From assembly GCA_001462235.1 (NCBI GenBank), contig LIUI01000154.1:1-47966 (forward strand): a stretch of 47,966 nt of DNA. The letters run 5' to 3'. The translations under genes and the position numbers were made by a program. Shown one piece after another: positions 10,995 through 19,648 of this stretch (within the stretch, counting starts at the first letter, position 1; each line of letters opens with the position of its first letter). The DNA comes from Fibrobacteria bacterium GUT307. Lineage in GTDB: Bacteria > Fibrobacterota > Fibrobacteria > Fibrobacterales > Fibrobacteraceae. The notes under the pieces are model-generated. The model saw nothing but the letters and a program-made list of their open reading frames with translations. It did not search any database and was not told where the DNA came from.

Positions 10995-11759
10995 ATGTTT
11001 GAAGCCATAATTATAGGTTTAGTGGAGGGCTTAACGGAATTTTTGCCCATTTCCTCTACGGGGCACATGCTTATTGCAGAGGTTTTTTTGCAAAAAAGGT
11101 ATAGCGATGCATTCTACGTTTTAATACAGGTGGGGCCAATAGCCGCTTGCACCCTTGTTTTTTGGAAAGATATACTTGCACTCAATAAAGATTATATTAT
11201 AAAACTATTTGCCGCTTTTTTTATAACAGGATTAGGTGGCTTAATTGCAAAAAAATGCGGATTGAAATTGCCAGAAAGCATTTTACCGGTTACAATTGCG
11301 GTGCTAGTAGGTGCCTTTATCATTTTTGCGGTGGAATATAGATCTAAAAAAAGAACACTGAATTCAAATTTAACCTGGGCAGTTGTTGTGGCTGTTGCTC
11401 TTGGGCAGCTTTCTGCGGCTATTTTCCCCGGTGCATCGCGCTCAGGGATGGCTATTATGGGAGCACTTATAGTAGGCTTTACACGCCCGGATGCAGTTAG
11501 ATTTGCTTTTCTTGTTGGCATTCCAACCATGTTTGCTGCAGGTAGTTATGAACTCTTCAAGGAAGTTAAAGCGGGGAATACTTATGATTTATTTTCTGTA
11601 GAAGCTATTGTTGCATACGCAGTTGCAACAATCTCCGCATGGCTTTCTGTGGTATGGCTTTTGAAATTTGTTCAGAGCAAAAATTTTATTCCATTCGCGT
11701 GGTACAGAATTGTGCTGGGAATTGTGCTTTTAATTTTCTTTGGCACTAAAACTGCATGA
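10995..11759 (+). CDS. uppP: Undecaprenyl-diphosphatase
   Basis: 254 residues and about eight membrane helices. It dephosphorylates undecaprenyl pyrophosphate to recycle the lipid carrier of cell-wall synthesis. Motifs are EGLTEFLPISSTGHM near the N-terminus (conserved Glu residues and His) and FPGASRSGMAIM with the catalytic-region Arg. The C-terminus overlaps the end of the convergent phosphatase gene by 14 nt. Confidence 0.96.
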   Translation: MFEAIIIGLVEGLTEFLPISSTGHMLIAEVFLQKRYSDAFYVLIQVGPIAACTLVFWKDILALNKDYIIKLFAAFFITGLGGLIAKKCGLKLPESILPVTIAVLVGAFIIFAVEYRSKKRTLNSNLTWAVVVAVALGQLSAAIFPGASRSGMAIMGALIVGFTRPDAVRFAFLVGIPTMFAAGSYELFKEVKAGNTYDLFSVEAIVAYAVATISAWLSVVWLLKFVQSKNFIPFAWYRIVLGIVLLIFFGTKTA

Positions 11760-13641
11760 GAATACAGGTGATGTCATCGGTTTGAATGCCGTCTCCGCGC
11801 CAGTTTGATAAGGCTTGCGGCAGTAGTTTTTCTACGGAACTCTTGTTTATGGGGGTGTTCTTAAAAAAATCCTCAAGCCTGTCTAGCCCAAAAATTTCCC
11901 TAGCAGGATTGAAGGTCTCGGTAATGCCATCTGTGTATAAAATTACAGAATCCCCTTTTTCTACAACAAGCTCGCTGTTTTCTATATATGGGTCTATGTC
12001 TGCGTCCATCATCAGAGCCAGCCCGCCGGAGCGAACGCGTTTAATGGTTTTGTTTTTAGCCTCAAAATGCAAAATATGCTCATGCCCGCAACTCACATAA
12101 TGCAATTTGCGTTGCTTTGAATCCCATTCAAAAAATAGCAAGGTTACAAACATTCCTGTGTTTATTTTATTTGACAAATATCTATTCAAATTGACAATTA
12201 ACTTTTTTAGATTTTCCTCTTTTTTGTATTGACTTTGTAAGTACGTTTGCAAAATTGCAACCAGAATACCGGCAGATACGCCCTTTCCGCTCACATCCCC
12301 TATAACCACCGCAAGTTTATCGTCTTTTTCTAAAAAATCATAGTAGTCCCCGCCTATTTCCTTTGCCGGCAGCATAAGAAAAGAAACGTCTATTCCAGCT
12401 ACCTGAGGAACGCTATGCAAAAAGAGGGAATTTTGAAGCACATTGCCGGAACTCAGTTCTGTGGACATTCTCAAGTTCTCGTTCTTTTGCGAAGCTATGC
12501 GGCTGGTGTTCAAAATTATGGCGGCAAAATTGGCAAAACTCCTGGCTATGTTAAAATCCGTTTCCGTTAAATAATCGCTTCCAGACTTATTCTCCAAAAC
12601 AAGAACGCCCAAAAGCTCAGATTCCTGCAAAAGTGGAATCAATATTATAGAATGAATTTCCTGAGACAAATTCCCGAATATTACATCCATATCATCGGAA
12701 GAATGATTTAAGAGCAATCCTGTTTTGCTGCCATGGCCGCATCTCCAAATGATGGATTTATCGTCTTTTATATGTTGCTTATAAGCCATTTCTAACAGCA
12801 AGTCTGCTCTTGTGAATAATTTTTCGCTGCCTATGCCCAAAGGAAAATAAAGGCCTGCAACAGCTATGCAAGAGAAATATTTTTTATTGCCATCCCACTC
12901 ATAAATAGCCGCACCTCTAGCAGATAAAAAGCGGCACAGACTGCTTAAATAAGATTTTGCCGCATCTTTTTTATCGGAAAAATCCTTGATTGAATTGGAA
13001 ATCTCATCCATCATGCCTTCAAATTTGTCTTGCTCTGCAAGAAGATTTTCCATTGCCTTTTGCGAATCAACAAGCTCGTGCTGCCTCTTTTCCAAACACA
13101 AATAAAACACAAAAGACATAAAAATAAATTTGAAAAAATATGCATCAAACAAAAGGCACGGCATTATTGAAGCAATCAGCAAATATCTGGAAATTTTGGG
13201 GATATATGCGGTAAAATAATATTCTCTGCCTATGCAAAACGCAATGTAAACGGAAAACAGCATAGTGAACAAATCCAGTATATCGTAAAAATAAAATTTA
13301 TGCAAAACTTTATACACAATAGTTTGCAAAATCATATTTACAAATATCAAAAGCAAAATTCTCACATTGTTTTTTTTATTGATGGAATAAGACAAGTCTT
13401 TTTGGATTATAAACTGCAAAAAGAAAAGACCTACTATCTTAAAAGCGTGATTATAAGAATCAGATACCTTCAAGTGCTGGTGTGTAAAAAAAGAAATGAA
13501 AAAGAAAAATGAAAAAAAAGCAGCAAATTCCAGTGCTAACCGTTTATTTTTAAATGAAGCATTTCTCCATTTAATAAAGGCGATAACAGCAGGAAGAGCC
13601 GTTAAAAACGGCAAAATCAAATAAATGACATCCGATATCAT
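11746..13641 (-). CDS. Membrane-bound SpoIIE/PP2C-type serine phosphatase with GAF domain
   Basis: 631 residues. About seven transmembrane helices occupy residues 1-165. A short coiled coil and a GAF-like domain follow (about 215-380, SSLCRFLSARGAAIYEW to SFANFAAIILNTSR). The C-terminal SpoIIE-type PP2C domain spans about 395-631, with metal motifs GGDYYDF, VVIGDVSGKGVSAG and YTDGITETFN. These enzymes dephosphorylate Ser/Thr, often on anti-anti-sigma proteins. No partner kinase or STAS gene is visible in the window. The ATG overlaps the pilQ stop (ATGA), so it is the last gene of the pilus operon and may tune pilus function. Confidence 0.9.
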   Translation of the reverse strand: MISDVIYLILPFLTALPAVIAFIKWRNASFKNKRLALEFAAFFSFFFFISFFTHQHLKVSDSYNHAFKIVGLFFLQFIIQKDLSYSINKKNNVRILLLIFVNMILQTIVYKVLHKFYFYDILDLFTMLFSVYIAFCIGREYYFTAYIPKISRYLLIASIMPCLLFDAYFFKFIFMSFVFYLCLEKRQHELVDSQKAMENLLAEQDKFEGMMDEISNSIKDFSDKKDAAKSYLSSLCRFLSARGAAIYEWDGNKKYFSCIAVAGLYFPLGIGSEKLFTRADLLLEMAYKQHIKDDKSIIWRCGHGSKTGLLLNHSSDDMDVIFGNLSQEIHSIILIPLLQESELLGVLVLENKSGSDYLTETDFNIARSFANFAAIILNTSRIASQKNENLRMSTELSSGNVLQNSLFLHSVPQVAGIDVSFLMLPAKEIGGDYYDFLEKDDKLAVVIGDVSGKGVSAGILVAILQTYLQSQYKKEENLKKLIVNLNRYLSNKINTGMFVTLLFFEWDSKQRKLHYVSCGHEHILHFEAKNKTIKRVRSGGLALMMDADIDPYIENSELVVEKGDSVILYTDGITETFNPAREIFGLDRLEDFFKNTPINKSSVEKLLPQALSNWRGDGIQTDDITCILMQF

Positions 13642-15038
13642 TCCCAGCCATCTTCATCTTCTTCTTCATATTCCGGTTCTTCTTCCACAACTTTACTTGC
13701 AGCAGGAGCAGGAGCACTTTTGCTTTTTGCCGAAGCCATAGCTACCGGAGCATCAGATAGATAATTGCGCATTATACGTGGAGTTACAAATATTACCAAA
13801 TCCTTTTTATTTATCTCTTTTCTTGTGTGTTTAAACAGATACCCCAAAACCGGAATATCTTTAAGGAAAGGAATTCCCGTTTCTGCTTCTATTTCGTCGT
13901 TCTTGGTTAAGCCGCCTATCACAACTGTTTCTCCGTCAGAAACTACAACCTTGGTTTTTGCTTCTTGCTTGCTTATAACCACCTGTCCCTTGTCATCGTA
14001 GCTATAGCTGTTGTTTTCCGGGTGGAGTTCAAGCAAAATCCTGTTATCGCCTGCAACGTGAGGGGTTACGGTTAGTTTTATACCGCTCTCTACCAATTGC
14101 GTGGAAGATTGCCCGCTGTTGTCTATAACCCTTATGGAAATTTGGTCGCCCATAAAAATATTCGCTTCCGTATGGTCTAGCGTTGAAATTTGCGGGCTTG
14201 CCAAAATTTCTGAGCGGGAGTCGCTTAAAATATTTGCAATCGTAGCTTGCACATTCTGGTCAAATGCAGAAATTTTCAATTCGGTTGTAGGAATAACGCC
14301 GGCAGCAGCGGCTCCACCTCCGGTGCCATCCTGGCTGGCTATGCCAGCTGCACTTGGCTTATTAAAAAAACCTCCCTGAACTCTTGAATTCGGCCCACCG
14401 GCTGTTATTGGCCCACCGGCTGTGTTTGTCCAATCAACTCCCAAATCGTTTGCAAGGCGGCTATCTACAACAACCAGTTTTGCCGTGATAACTATTTGCA
14501 AAGTTTCAATATCCAATTCGCTTAAAGTATTTTGCATTTGCTGCAAACGCCTTTCTGTGTCGTAAACTATTATGGCATTATTGCGCTCTATTACAGAAAT
14601 GCGCCCGCGAGAAGATTTGATGGTTTCCAAAACCTTTGCCATTTCGCTAGCAGAAGCGTGCCTTACCTGAAAACTGCGCCTTGCTAGCGGCGCAACCATA
14701 TCGCTTTGCTCACGCTTCTCAGACTCCCTTATTATCTTTTGCTGGTAAGACTGGGTTTTTTGAACGCTTATATAATTGTTCTCAACCAGCCAAGTGAGGT
14801 CGTATAGGTTGCACACTATATCCATCATTTCTGGCCAAGTCTTTCGAGTGACCGTCATGGATAACCTTCCCTGAACATCTGGGGCAAGCAGAATATCCAC
14901 GCCCGCAAGCTGGGATATGGAGTAGAAAACGGATTGAAAGTCCGCATCTACAAAGTTAATATCGTACCTCTTGCTGCTACCCTGCAAGGCAGCAAAAGAG
15001 GAAACCGCGAGAAAGAGAACAAGCACTTTCATTTTCAT
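13638..15038 (-). CDS. pilQ: Type IV pilus secretin, short form
   Basis: 466 residues with a signal peptide (to about residue 20). An STN-like domain (about 25-95, INFVDADFQSVFYSISQLAGVD), a secretin N domain (FQVRHASASEMAKVLETI, about 120-190) and the C-terminal secretin beta-barrel domain follow (LASPQISTLDHTEANIFMGDQI, TVVIGGLTKND, DIPVLGYLFKH). It forms the outer-membrane pore for the pilus. It lacks the N-terminal AMIN domains of typical 700-residue PilQ proteins; an AMIN-like region is instead in the preceding gene. The tail is strongly acidic (EEEPEYEEEDEDGWE). Its start overlaps the upstream stop by ATGA. Confidence 0.92.
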   Translation of the reverse strand: MKMKVLVLFLAVSSFAALQGSSKRYDINFVDADFQSVFYSISQLAGVDILLAPDVQGRLSMTVTRKTWPEMMDIVCNLYDLTWLVENNYISVQKTQSYQQKIIRESEKREQSDMVAPLARRSFQVRHASASEMAKVLETIKSSRGRISVIERNNAIIVYDTERRLQQMQNTLSELDIETLQIVITAKLVVVDSRLANDLGVDWTNTAGGPITAGGPNSRVQGGFFNKPSAAGIASQDGTGGGAAAAGVIPTTELKISAFDQNVQATIANILSDSRSEILASPQISTLDHTEANIFMGDQISIRVIDNSGQSSTQLVESGIKLTVTPHVAGDNRILLELHPENNSYSYDDKGQVVISKQEAKTKVVVSDGETVVIGGLTKNDEIEAETGIPFLKDIPVLGYLFKHTRKEINKKDLVIFVTPRIMRNYLSDAPVAMASAKSKSAPAPAASKVVEEEPEYEEEDEDGWE

Positions 15039-16186
15039 TTTTCACCCCCGTATTTGTCGGGCAAAGCCATTGTGTAACGTCGGCTTACGCCATATTCCTG
15101 CAACAGGAACAGTACGTTGTTTTTTGAGATTTTAAGTATTTTTCCGTTTTTAACCGTATCACCTTCATAGAGGGTATAGGAACGGCCAACTCTTTTGTTA
15201 TCGGAAAGAAGAGCCATGGGTTTTTCGTTTTCGAATATAATGCCAGCAAGAGTTAGATTATCTACATTGATGCCATCACTGGAAAAACTCTTAGCTTCTA
15301 TAAAAGGATCTCTAAAGCCATAAGAGCTATAAATTATTTTATCAGTGTCTTTCCAGCCAAATTTCATAGCAACGCTATCTACTCCAGCAGGAACTTCTTT
15401 TTTAAGGCGGCGCAATTTATCTCTTAAAACGGTTGTAAGCTCGCTTTCTAAGAGAACACTGTGCGTGCGCACATAGCCATCCCTATTTTTATAACGAACC
15501 TTGTAATGCGGGGGCTGCTTTGAGAGAACCTTAAGGCGGTCTCCAAACTCCATTGCTTCCAAGGGCCTGCCCTCGTGAGGAGAAGCAAAAAGAGATGCAA
15601 TGTCTTCTATTACCACATAAGAGGCTTCCAGCCTTTTAACCTGTATGGCTTTAGAAAGAGAATTGTCTGCATCGCGCCTTTTGCCAAAACGCTGCGCAAA
15701 ATCTGCAGGCGTGGGAGCCAGAGGCTCAAAACTAGGTAAAAAATAAGTCGATTTTGTTAAACCAGTCGGGCGTGCTTGCCAATTTTCCAGCCTGCCCGGG
15801 CTTGTTTCGCTTTGCAAGAGTATCCTATTTTTCATAATCATTACAGCGGGATTTTTGCCCTTGTTCAAATACACAACCAATTTGCCCTCGGACCATGCTA
15901 CGCCCTTTGTAAAAGAGCAATTAGCCGTTTGGAATATAGCCGAATGTTGAGGTGCCCTTACTACCGATAGCTCTACGGTGGAATCAGTTACAACAGGAAC
16001 AAAATTCTTTGGAAAATTTGCGTCCAAAGTTATTAAAAGCACTTCCCATTCGGAATTTTTTTGCACAGAAATACTCGTAAGACGCGGCGGCATTACTGAA
16101 AAATCTTTTATATCCTGAGAATTAACTGGCATGGCTAGAAGCATAGCCAAAACCAGAGTATTCAATATAAATAATCCATTCCTCAT
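15035..16186 (-). CDS. pilP: PilP-like pilus protein fused to AMIN-like and SH3 domains
   Basis: About 383 residues with a signal peptide (to about residue 24, after MPVNS). Residues about 30-125 look like an AMIN beta-domain (VPVVTDSTVELSVV). Residues about 200-255 fit a bacterial SH3 fold (ASLFASPHEGRPLEAMEFGDRLKVL, then YKVRYKNRDGYVRTHSV). The C-terminal 90 residues (FRDPFIEA, LTLAGIIFENEKPMALLSDN, SYTLYEGDTVKNGKILKI) resemble PilP's beta-domain, which links PilN/PilO to the secretin. Assignment as PilP rests on this tail and the gene order. ATG 16186 is preferred; GTG 16192 would overlap pilO. Confidence 0.72.
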   Translation of the reverse strand: MRNGLFILNTLVLAMLLAMPVNSQDIKDFSVMPPRLTSISVQKNSEWEVLLITLDANFPKNFVPVVTDSTVELSVVRAPQHSAIFQTANCSFTKGVAWSEGKLVVYLNKGKNPAVMIMKNRILLQSETSPGRLENWQARPTGLTKSTYFLPSFEPLAPTPADFAQRFGKRRDADNSLSKAIQVKRLEASYVVIEDIASLFASPHEGRPLEAMEFGDRLKVLSKQPPHYKVRYKNRDGYVRTHSVLLESELTTVLRDKLRRLKKEVPAGVDSVAMKFGWKDTDKIIYSSYGFRDPFIEAKSFSSDGINVDNLTLAGIIFENEKPMALLSDNKRVGRSYTLYEGDTVKNGKILKISKNNVLFLLQEYGVSRRYTMALPDKYGGEK

Positions 16187-16188
16187 AA

Positions 16189-16788
16189 TCACTTTTTCCT
16201 TGAAGTAAATGTAGTTAAATCAAAAGAAACCCCCACTGTTACAGGTTCCCAACCATGGTCTTCGGCTTTTTTTACTTCTTGGCTTATTGCACCAGAGCGG
16301 TTAAGTTTAAGGTTATCTATGGTTGTTGGGTAATTAAAGTTTGCAATTTCTGCAAACAAATAACCCAGCATGTGGTAACCTGCATTAACAACAAAGGAGT
16401 ACTTGTTTTCTACAAAATGCTCCTGAGGCTGCGCACCAGTAGGTTTAAAAGACTGAATATTAACACCGGAAGCCCTTACTACCGAATATAAATCTTGCAA
16501 ACGCAAGGGGACTTTTTCTTCTTCTGGGAACATTTCCTTTAACCTTTCAAATTCTATTTCTGCCCTTTGTTTCTCGGCTTCCAATAAGGGCTTGCGAGGC
16601 CTTTGAGCATTTATTTTATCTAACTCAGCTTGAGCTTTTTTTTGCTCTTCTATAAGCCTCTCCTGTTCCTGCTGGAACTCCGTCCAAACCATATCGTAAA
16701 AAAGATAAGAAGAAGCTACACAAAGAATAACCACAACTATGAGGTATATGTTCTTTCTGTCTTTTATGTCAAATTTTTCAGCAGCCAT
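16189..16788 (-). CDS. pilO: Type IV pilus inner-membrane assembly protein PilO
   Basis: 199 residues. There is one transmembrane helix near residues 15-33 (IYLIVVVILCVASSYLFY), then a coiled coil (about 40-80, FQQEQERLIEEQKKAQAELD), then a ferredoxin-like C-terminal domain. This is the PilO layout, and PilO pairs with PilN in the periplasm. Position between pilN (8 nt upstream) and the PilP-like gene supports the call. Confidence 0.88.
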   Translation of the reverse strand: MAAEKFDIKDRKNIYLIVVVILCVASSYLFYDMVWTEFQQEQERLIEEQKKAQAELDKINAQRPRKPLLEAEKQRAEIEFERLKEMFPEEEKVPLRLQDLYSVVRASGVNIQSFKPTGAQPQEHFVENKYSFVVNAGYHMLGYLFAEIANFNYPTTIDNLKLNRSGAISQEVKKAEDHGWEPVTVGVSFDLTTFTSRKK

Positions 16789-16796
16789 AAAACTCC

Positions 16797-17393
16797 CTAG
16801 CGAACCCCCGTTTCCATTCCCAAATTTGAATTAAATCCTATACTAAGCGAAAAGGCATAAGCGTCTTCGTTGCTAACCTTGGTAGCACTTATGCTTGTAA
16901 GAGTAACATTGGTAACACTTTCTTTTTGTTCTAGCCTAAGCATGTAAAGCGCAACTTCTGGAAAATTCCATGTTGAGCAATTCATGTCCATTCTATCCCC
17001 GCTTTGGGTTATTCCAGTAATCCAAGTTCCGGGCGGCAGGGCTGTGGATAAATCCTCAAATAGAATCACCCAACGTTTGCGGCTAACCTGTATGGAACGT
17101 AGTGCATTGCTCTTTAACTCTATGCCTTTAAGATTTTCCTCTAGTTCCTTTATTTGATTCAGCAGGGGGCGCTCTTTTTCTACTGCCTGCTTGGTTTGCT
17201 CAACGGCTTTTTTTAAGTCGTTTGTGGTTTCAATAGAATGGTAATACATAAGGGATAAAACAGATGCCACTGCAATAAGAGCAAAAGTTGACCACACAAC
17301 ACGTGCATCAAAAATCCACGATAAATTCAACTTTCTTTGCTTGAATTCGGTAGGCAAAAGGTTTATTTCTATGATGTTGTTCCGGTATGCCAT
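16797..17393 (-). CDS. pilN: Type IV pilus assembly protein PilN
   Basis: 198 residues. The cytoplasmic N-terminus has EINLLPTEF, the conserved segment that binds PilM. One transmembrane helix lies at about 32-50, followed by a coiled coil (about 55-95) and a ferredoxin-like domain. Its ATG overlaps the pilM stop by one base (TAATG), indicating translational coupling. Confidence 0.92.
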   Translation of the reverse strand: MAYRNNIIEINLLPTEFKQRKLNLSWIFDARVVWSTFALIAVASVLSLMYYHSIETTNDLKKAVEQTKQAVEKERPLLNQIKELEENLKGIELKSNALRSIQVSRKRWVILFEDLSTALPPGTWITGITQSGDRMDMNCSTWNFPEVALYMLRLEQKESVTNVTLTSISATKVSNEDAYAFSLSIGFNSNLGMETGVR

Positions 17394-18499
17394 TAAAATC
17401 TCCTCAGGGCAAGACCAAGTGCCACCGTGTATATGCCAGCTTCCGTATCCCAGTCTTTTCCGTGAAAGCGGCGGCTGTCTATTTCCACAGACTTAAACGG
17501 ATTTAAGCGTACTGCTTCCATGGAAAGCCTGTTTGCAAGGAAAGCGAGCAAGCCCACTATATTTGAGCCACCACCGGTAATCACAATTTTAGCTGGCTTT
17601 CTGTAATTATCAGATGAACTGAAATAGCGAAGCGCATTATCCACTTTTAGGGCTACTTCTTCAAAAATATATTCCACCGCAGATTTTACTTTTGATTCAT
17701 CTAAGCCAATTTCTTTTGCACTCAAACCCATAAGTAGTTCGCCACATCTATCTGCAACAATATTTAATGGACCAGCCAACTGTTCTTGTAAGTCTCGAAC
17801 GCTACAACCAAGTATGGAGCGAGCCGTGTTAAAATGACCGCCTTGCAAAAGAGCAGCATAAGATTTGCTAAAACCTAAATTCAAAATCAAAGCAGAGTCA
17901 TCATCGTCTGGTAGCGAATCTGCGTCTGTTTGTGGGGCTTTTGCGGCAAAATATGCATTGGACAAGACAAAAGCATCCACATCTATTGCAAATAACTTTA
18001 TATTCAGAGCATGAAACAGATTTGTCCAAGACATTAAACTTTCTTTTTTAGCAGCCACTATCATCGCCTCTACGCCATCGTCTCTGCGGTCTAGAACGGA
18101 GAAGTCCAAAACATTGCCTGCATCGTCAAATGGACTTCTGCCCATGGCTGTTTGCAATATGAGTTCGTGTTCGGGAACTTTGGGAACGGGTTTCGCCACA
18201 ATTTTATCGCACAAAACTCCGGATGTCCAGTTTACCGCCATTACAAAGTCGCCTTCGGCACCGCCCGGCATGGCTCTAGCAATCAATATCTGAATTTTAT
18301 CCATTAAAACTTGGAGATTACGCACCTCGTTATCCACTACAACCCCATCGGGGAGTACCTCGTATTCCAGAGCGACCAAAGCAGGATCTGAATTTTGCCT
18401 ATGAGAAACAACAGCCATCCTTATCAGGCGATGGCCTATGTCCAATCCCACGGTTTTACTTTCACCGCGTATTCTTGAAATTAGTTCGTGTAGCTGCAC
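17393..18499 (-). CDS. pilM: Type IV pilus actin-like protein PilM
   Basis: About 368 residues. Actin-like ATPase motifs are visible: TVGLDIGHRLIRMAVV (phosphate 1), an Asp-containing central motif around LILNLGFSKSYAALL, and IVITGGGSNIVGL (adenosine). PilM sits on the cytoplasmic face and binds PilN. The GTG at 18499 was chosen because TATATT lies exactly 6 nt upstream, giving a leaderless start; TTG 18514 overlaps the -10 element. It is the first gene of the pilM-N-O-P-Q-phosphatase operon. Confidence 0.92.
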   Translation of the reverse strand: MQLHELISRIRGESKTVGLDIGHRLIRMAVVSHRQNSDPALVALEYEVLPDGVVVDNEVRNLQVLMDKIQILIARAMPGGAEGDFVMAVNWTSGVLCDKIVAKPVPKVPEHELILQTAMGRSPFDDAGNVLDFSVLDRRDDGVEAMIVAAKKESLMSWTNLFHALNIKLFAIDVDAFVLSNAYFAAKAPQTDADSLPDDDDSALILNLGFSKSYAALLQGGHFNTARSILGCSVRDLQEQLAGPLNIVADRCGELLMGLSAKEIGLDESKVKSAVEYIFEEVALKVDNALRYFSSSDNYRKPAKIVITGGGSNIVGLLAFLANRLSMEAVRLNPFKSVEIDSRRFHGKDWDTEAGIYTVALGLALRRF

Positions 18500-18511
18500 A
18501 AAGTAAATATA
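18500..18511 (-). promoter_or_regulatory. Leaderless-type -10 element of pilM
   Basis: TATATT on the minus strand (18511-18506) and six bases separate it from GTG 18499. A long A/T tract lies just upstream. Confidence 0.5.
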
Positions 18512-18567
18512 CAATTTTTTTTTTAAAAGTGTTAAGAAAATCTTTCTTTTTGCACGCTTTGTACGTT

Positions 18568-19629
18568 TTATTGCCGAGTTTGGGAATTTTGCCTTTGCTG
18601 CTCAAAGATGTATTGTATTATATGTTCTTGGGTTAGATTAACATCGCCGTCAAAAGCTACGCTATGCGTAAACCCAGCTACTCTCACAACTTTCACGGGC
18701 AGCCTAGTTACTGTACCTTGGCCCGGAAGCTCAAAACTAAGTAGCAATCTGGTTCCGCTCGGGAGTTTAATTGGAAGAGTCATGCCAAAGCCGCCGCCAG
18801 ACATATCTACTATTTTGCCTGCAAAAATATCCCCTATATTATTGGTAGCAGATATTTCGGTTACCTCAACGGGAATGTTCACTTCTATACGCACCCAATT
18901 CCTTTGCTGGGTGCGGTCAAGTTTATTCACATGGGTTAAAAGAAATTCACCATCGGAATCTTTTAGCACTTGGGCCTTGAAAACGTATTCCGCATCGCCG
19001 GCTCTGGTCAAATTCATGTATATTTGAGTGCCTGCCGGCACTTTTGGCCCGTCTGGACGGGTTATGGACCAGCATTGCTCATCTACGCTTACCACCTGGC
19101 ACATTCCTTTGTGGGTTATAGGTCTTTTTTCAGGAATTTGCACCACGCATCTTTCTCCCAAGTCAAACTGCCTTGTTGAGGTAAAAGCCATTTCTTTGGA
19201 TAAAGGCAAAAAGCCCATACGCTTTCTGAGTTCTCTTATTTCTGCAAGTTTTTCGCTTGATATTGACTCCATTTTTTTTACTTCGTAATAATTTTCAAGC
19301 GAAGTTTCAAATACGTGCGGAGATTTCATTATTGAACTTGGGTCTTGCAAGCTGGTTTCGTACAGGATTTCTTTTAAGAGGGCTATGCTGTTTTGATCCA
19401 ATTTTAGGTGTATTGCCCTGCTGTCGAATATTTTCCAAGCTAGGTACATTGATTCCCGCGTTGCCTTGTTTGTGCGGTGGATCTCGTAAAGCACTATTAA
19501 CACAACTAACAGCGATATTGCTACTGCAAATAGCAAAATTGCTTCTGTTGAATAGTTTTTTGACACAGCCTGCCTCAAAGACTCGGCAAATTGTTCGTAG
19601 GCGGTTACGCTATCTGGAGAAGGATTCAT
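18568..19629 (-). CDS. Membrane-anchored PilZ-domain protein (c-di-GMP effector)
   Basis: 353 residues. A transmembrane helix spans about 28-48 (AILLFAVAISLLVVLIVLY). A YcgR-like N-terminal beta-domain covers about 150-235, and a PilZ domain about 240-340. The c-di-GMP binding residues are RNWVR (RxxxR) and DMSGGG (D/NxSxxG). PilZ proteins transmit c-di-GMP levels to motility or adhesion machinery, and its place 70 nt before pilM suggests it acts on these pili. TATATT lies 8 nt before the ATG with TTTTC upstream, so it likely has its own promoter. Confidence 0.9.
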   Translation of the reverse strand: MNPSPDSVTAYEQFAESLRQAVSKNYSTEAILLFAVAISLLVVLIVLYEIHRTNKATRESMYLAWKIFDSRAIHLKLDQNSIALLKEILYETSLQDPSSIMKSPHVFETSLENYYEVKKMESISSEKLAEIRELRKRMGFLPLSKEMAFTSTRQFDLGERCVVQIPEKRPITHKGMCQVVSVDEQCWSITRPDGPKVPAGTQIYMNLTRAGDAEYVFKAQVLKDSDGEFLLTHVNKLDRTQQRNWVRIEVNIPVEVTEISATNNIGDIFAGKIVDMSGGGFGMTLPIKLPSGTRLLLSFELPGQGTVTRLPVKVVRVAGFTHSVAFDGDVNLTQEHIIQYIFEQQRQNSQTRQ

Positions 19630-19648
19630 CTAGGAGTAATATAGAAAA

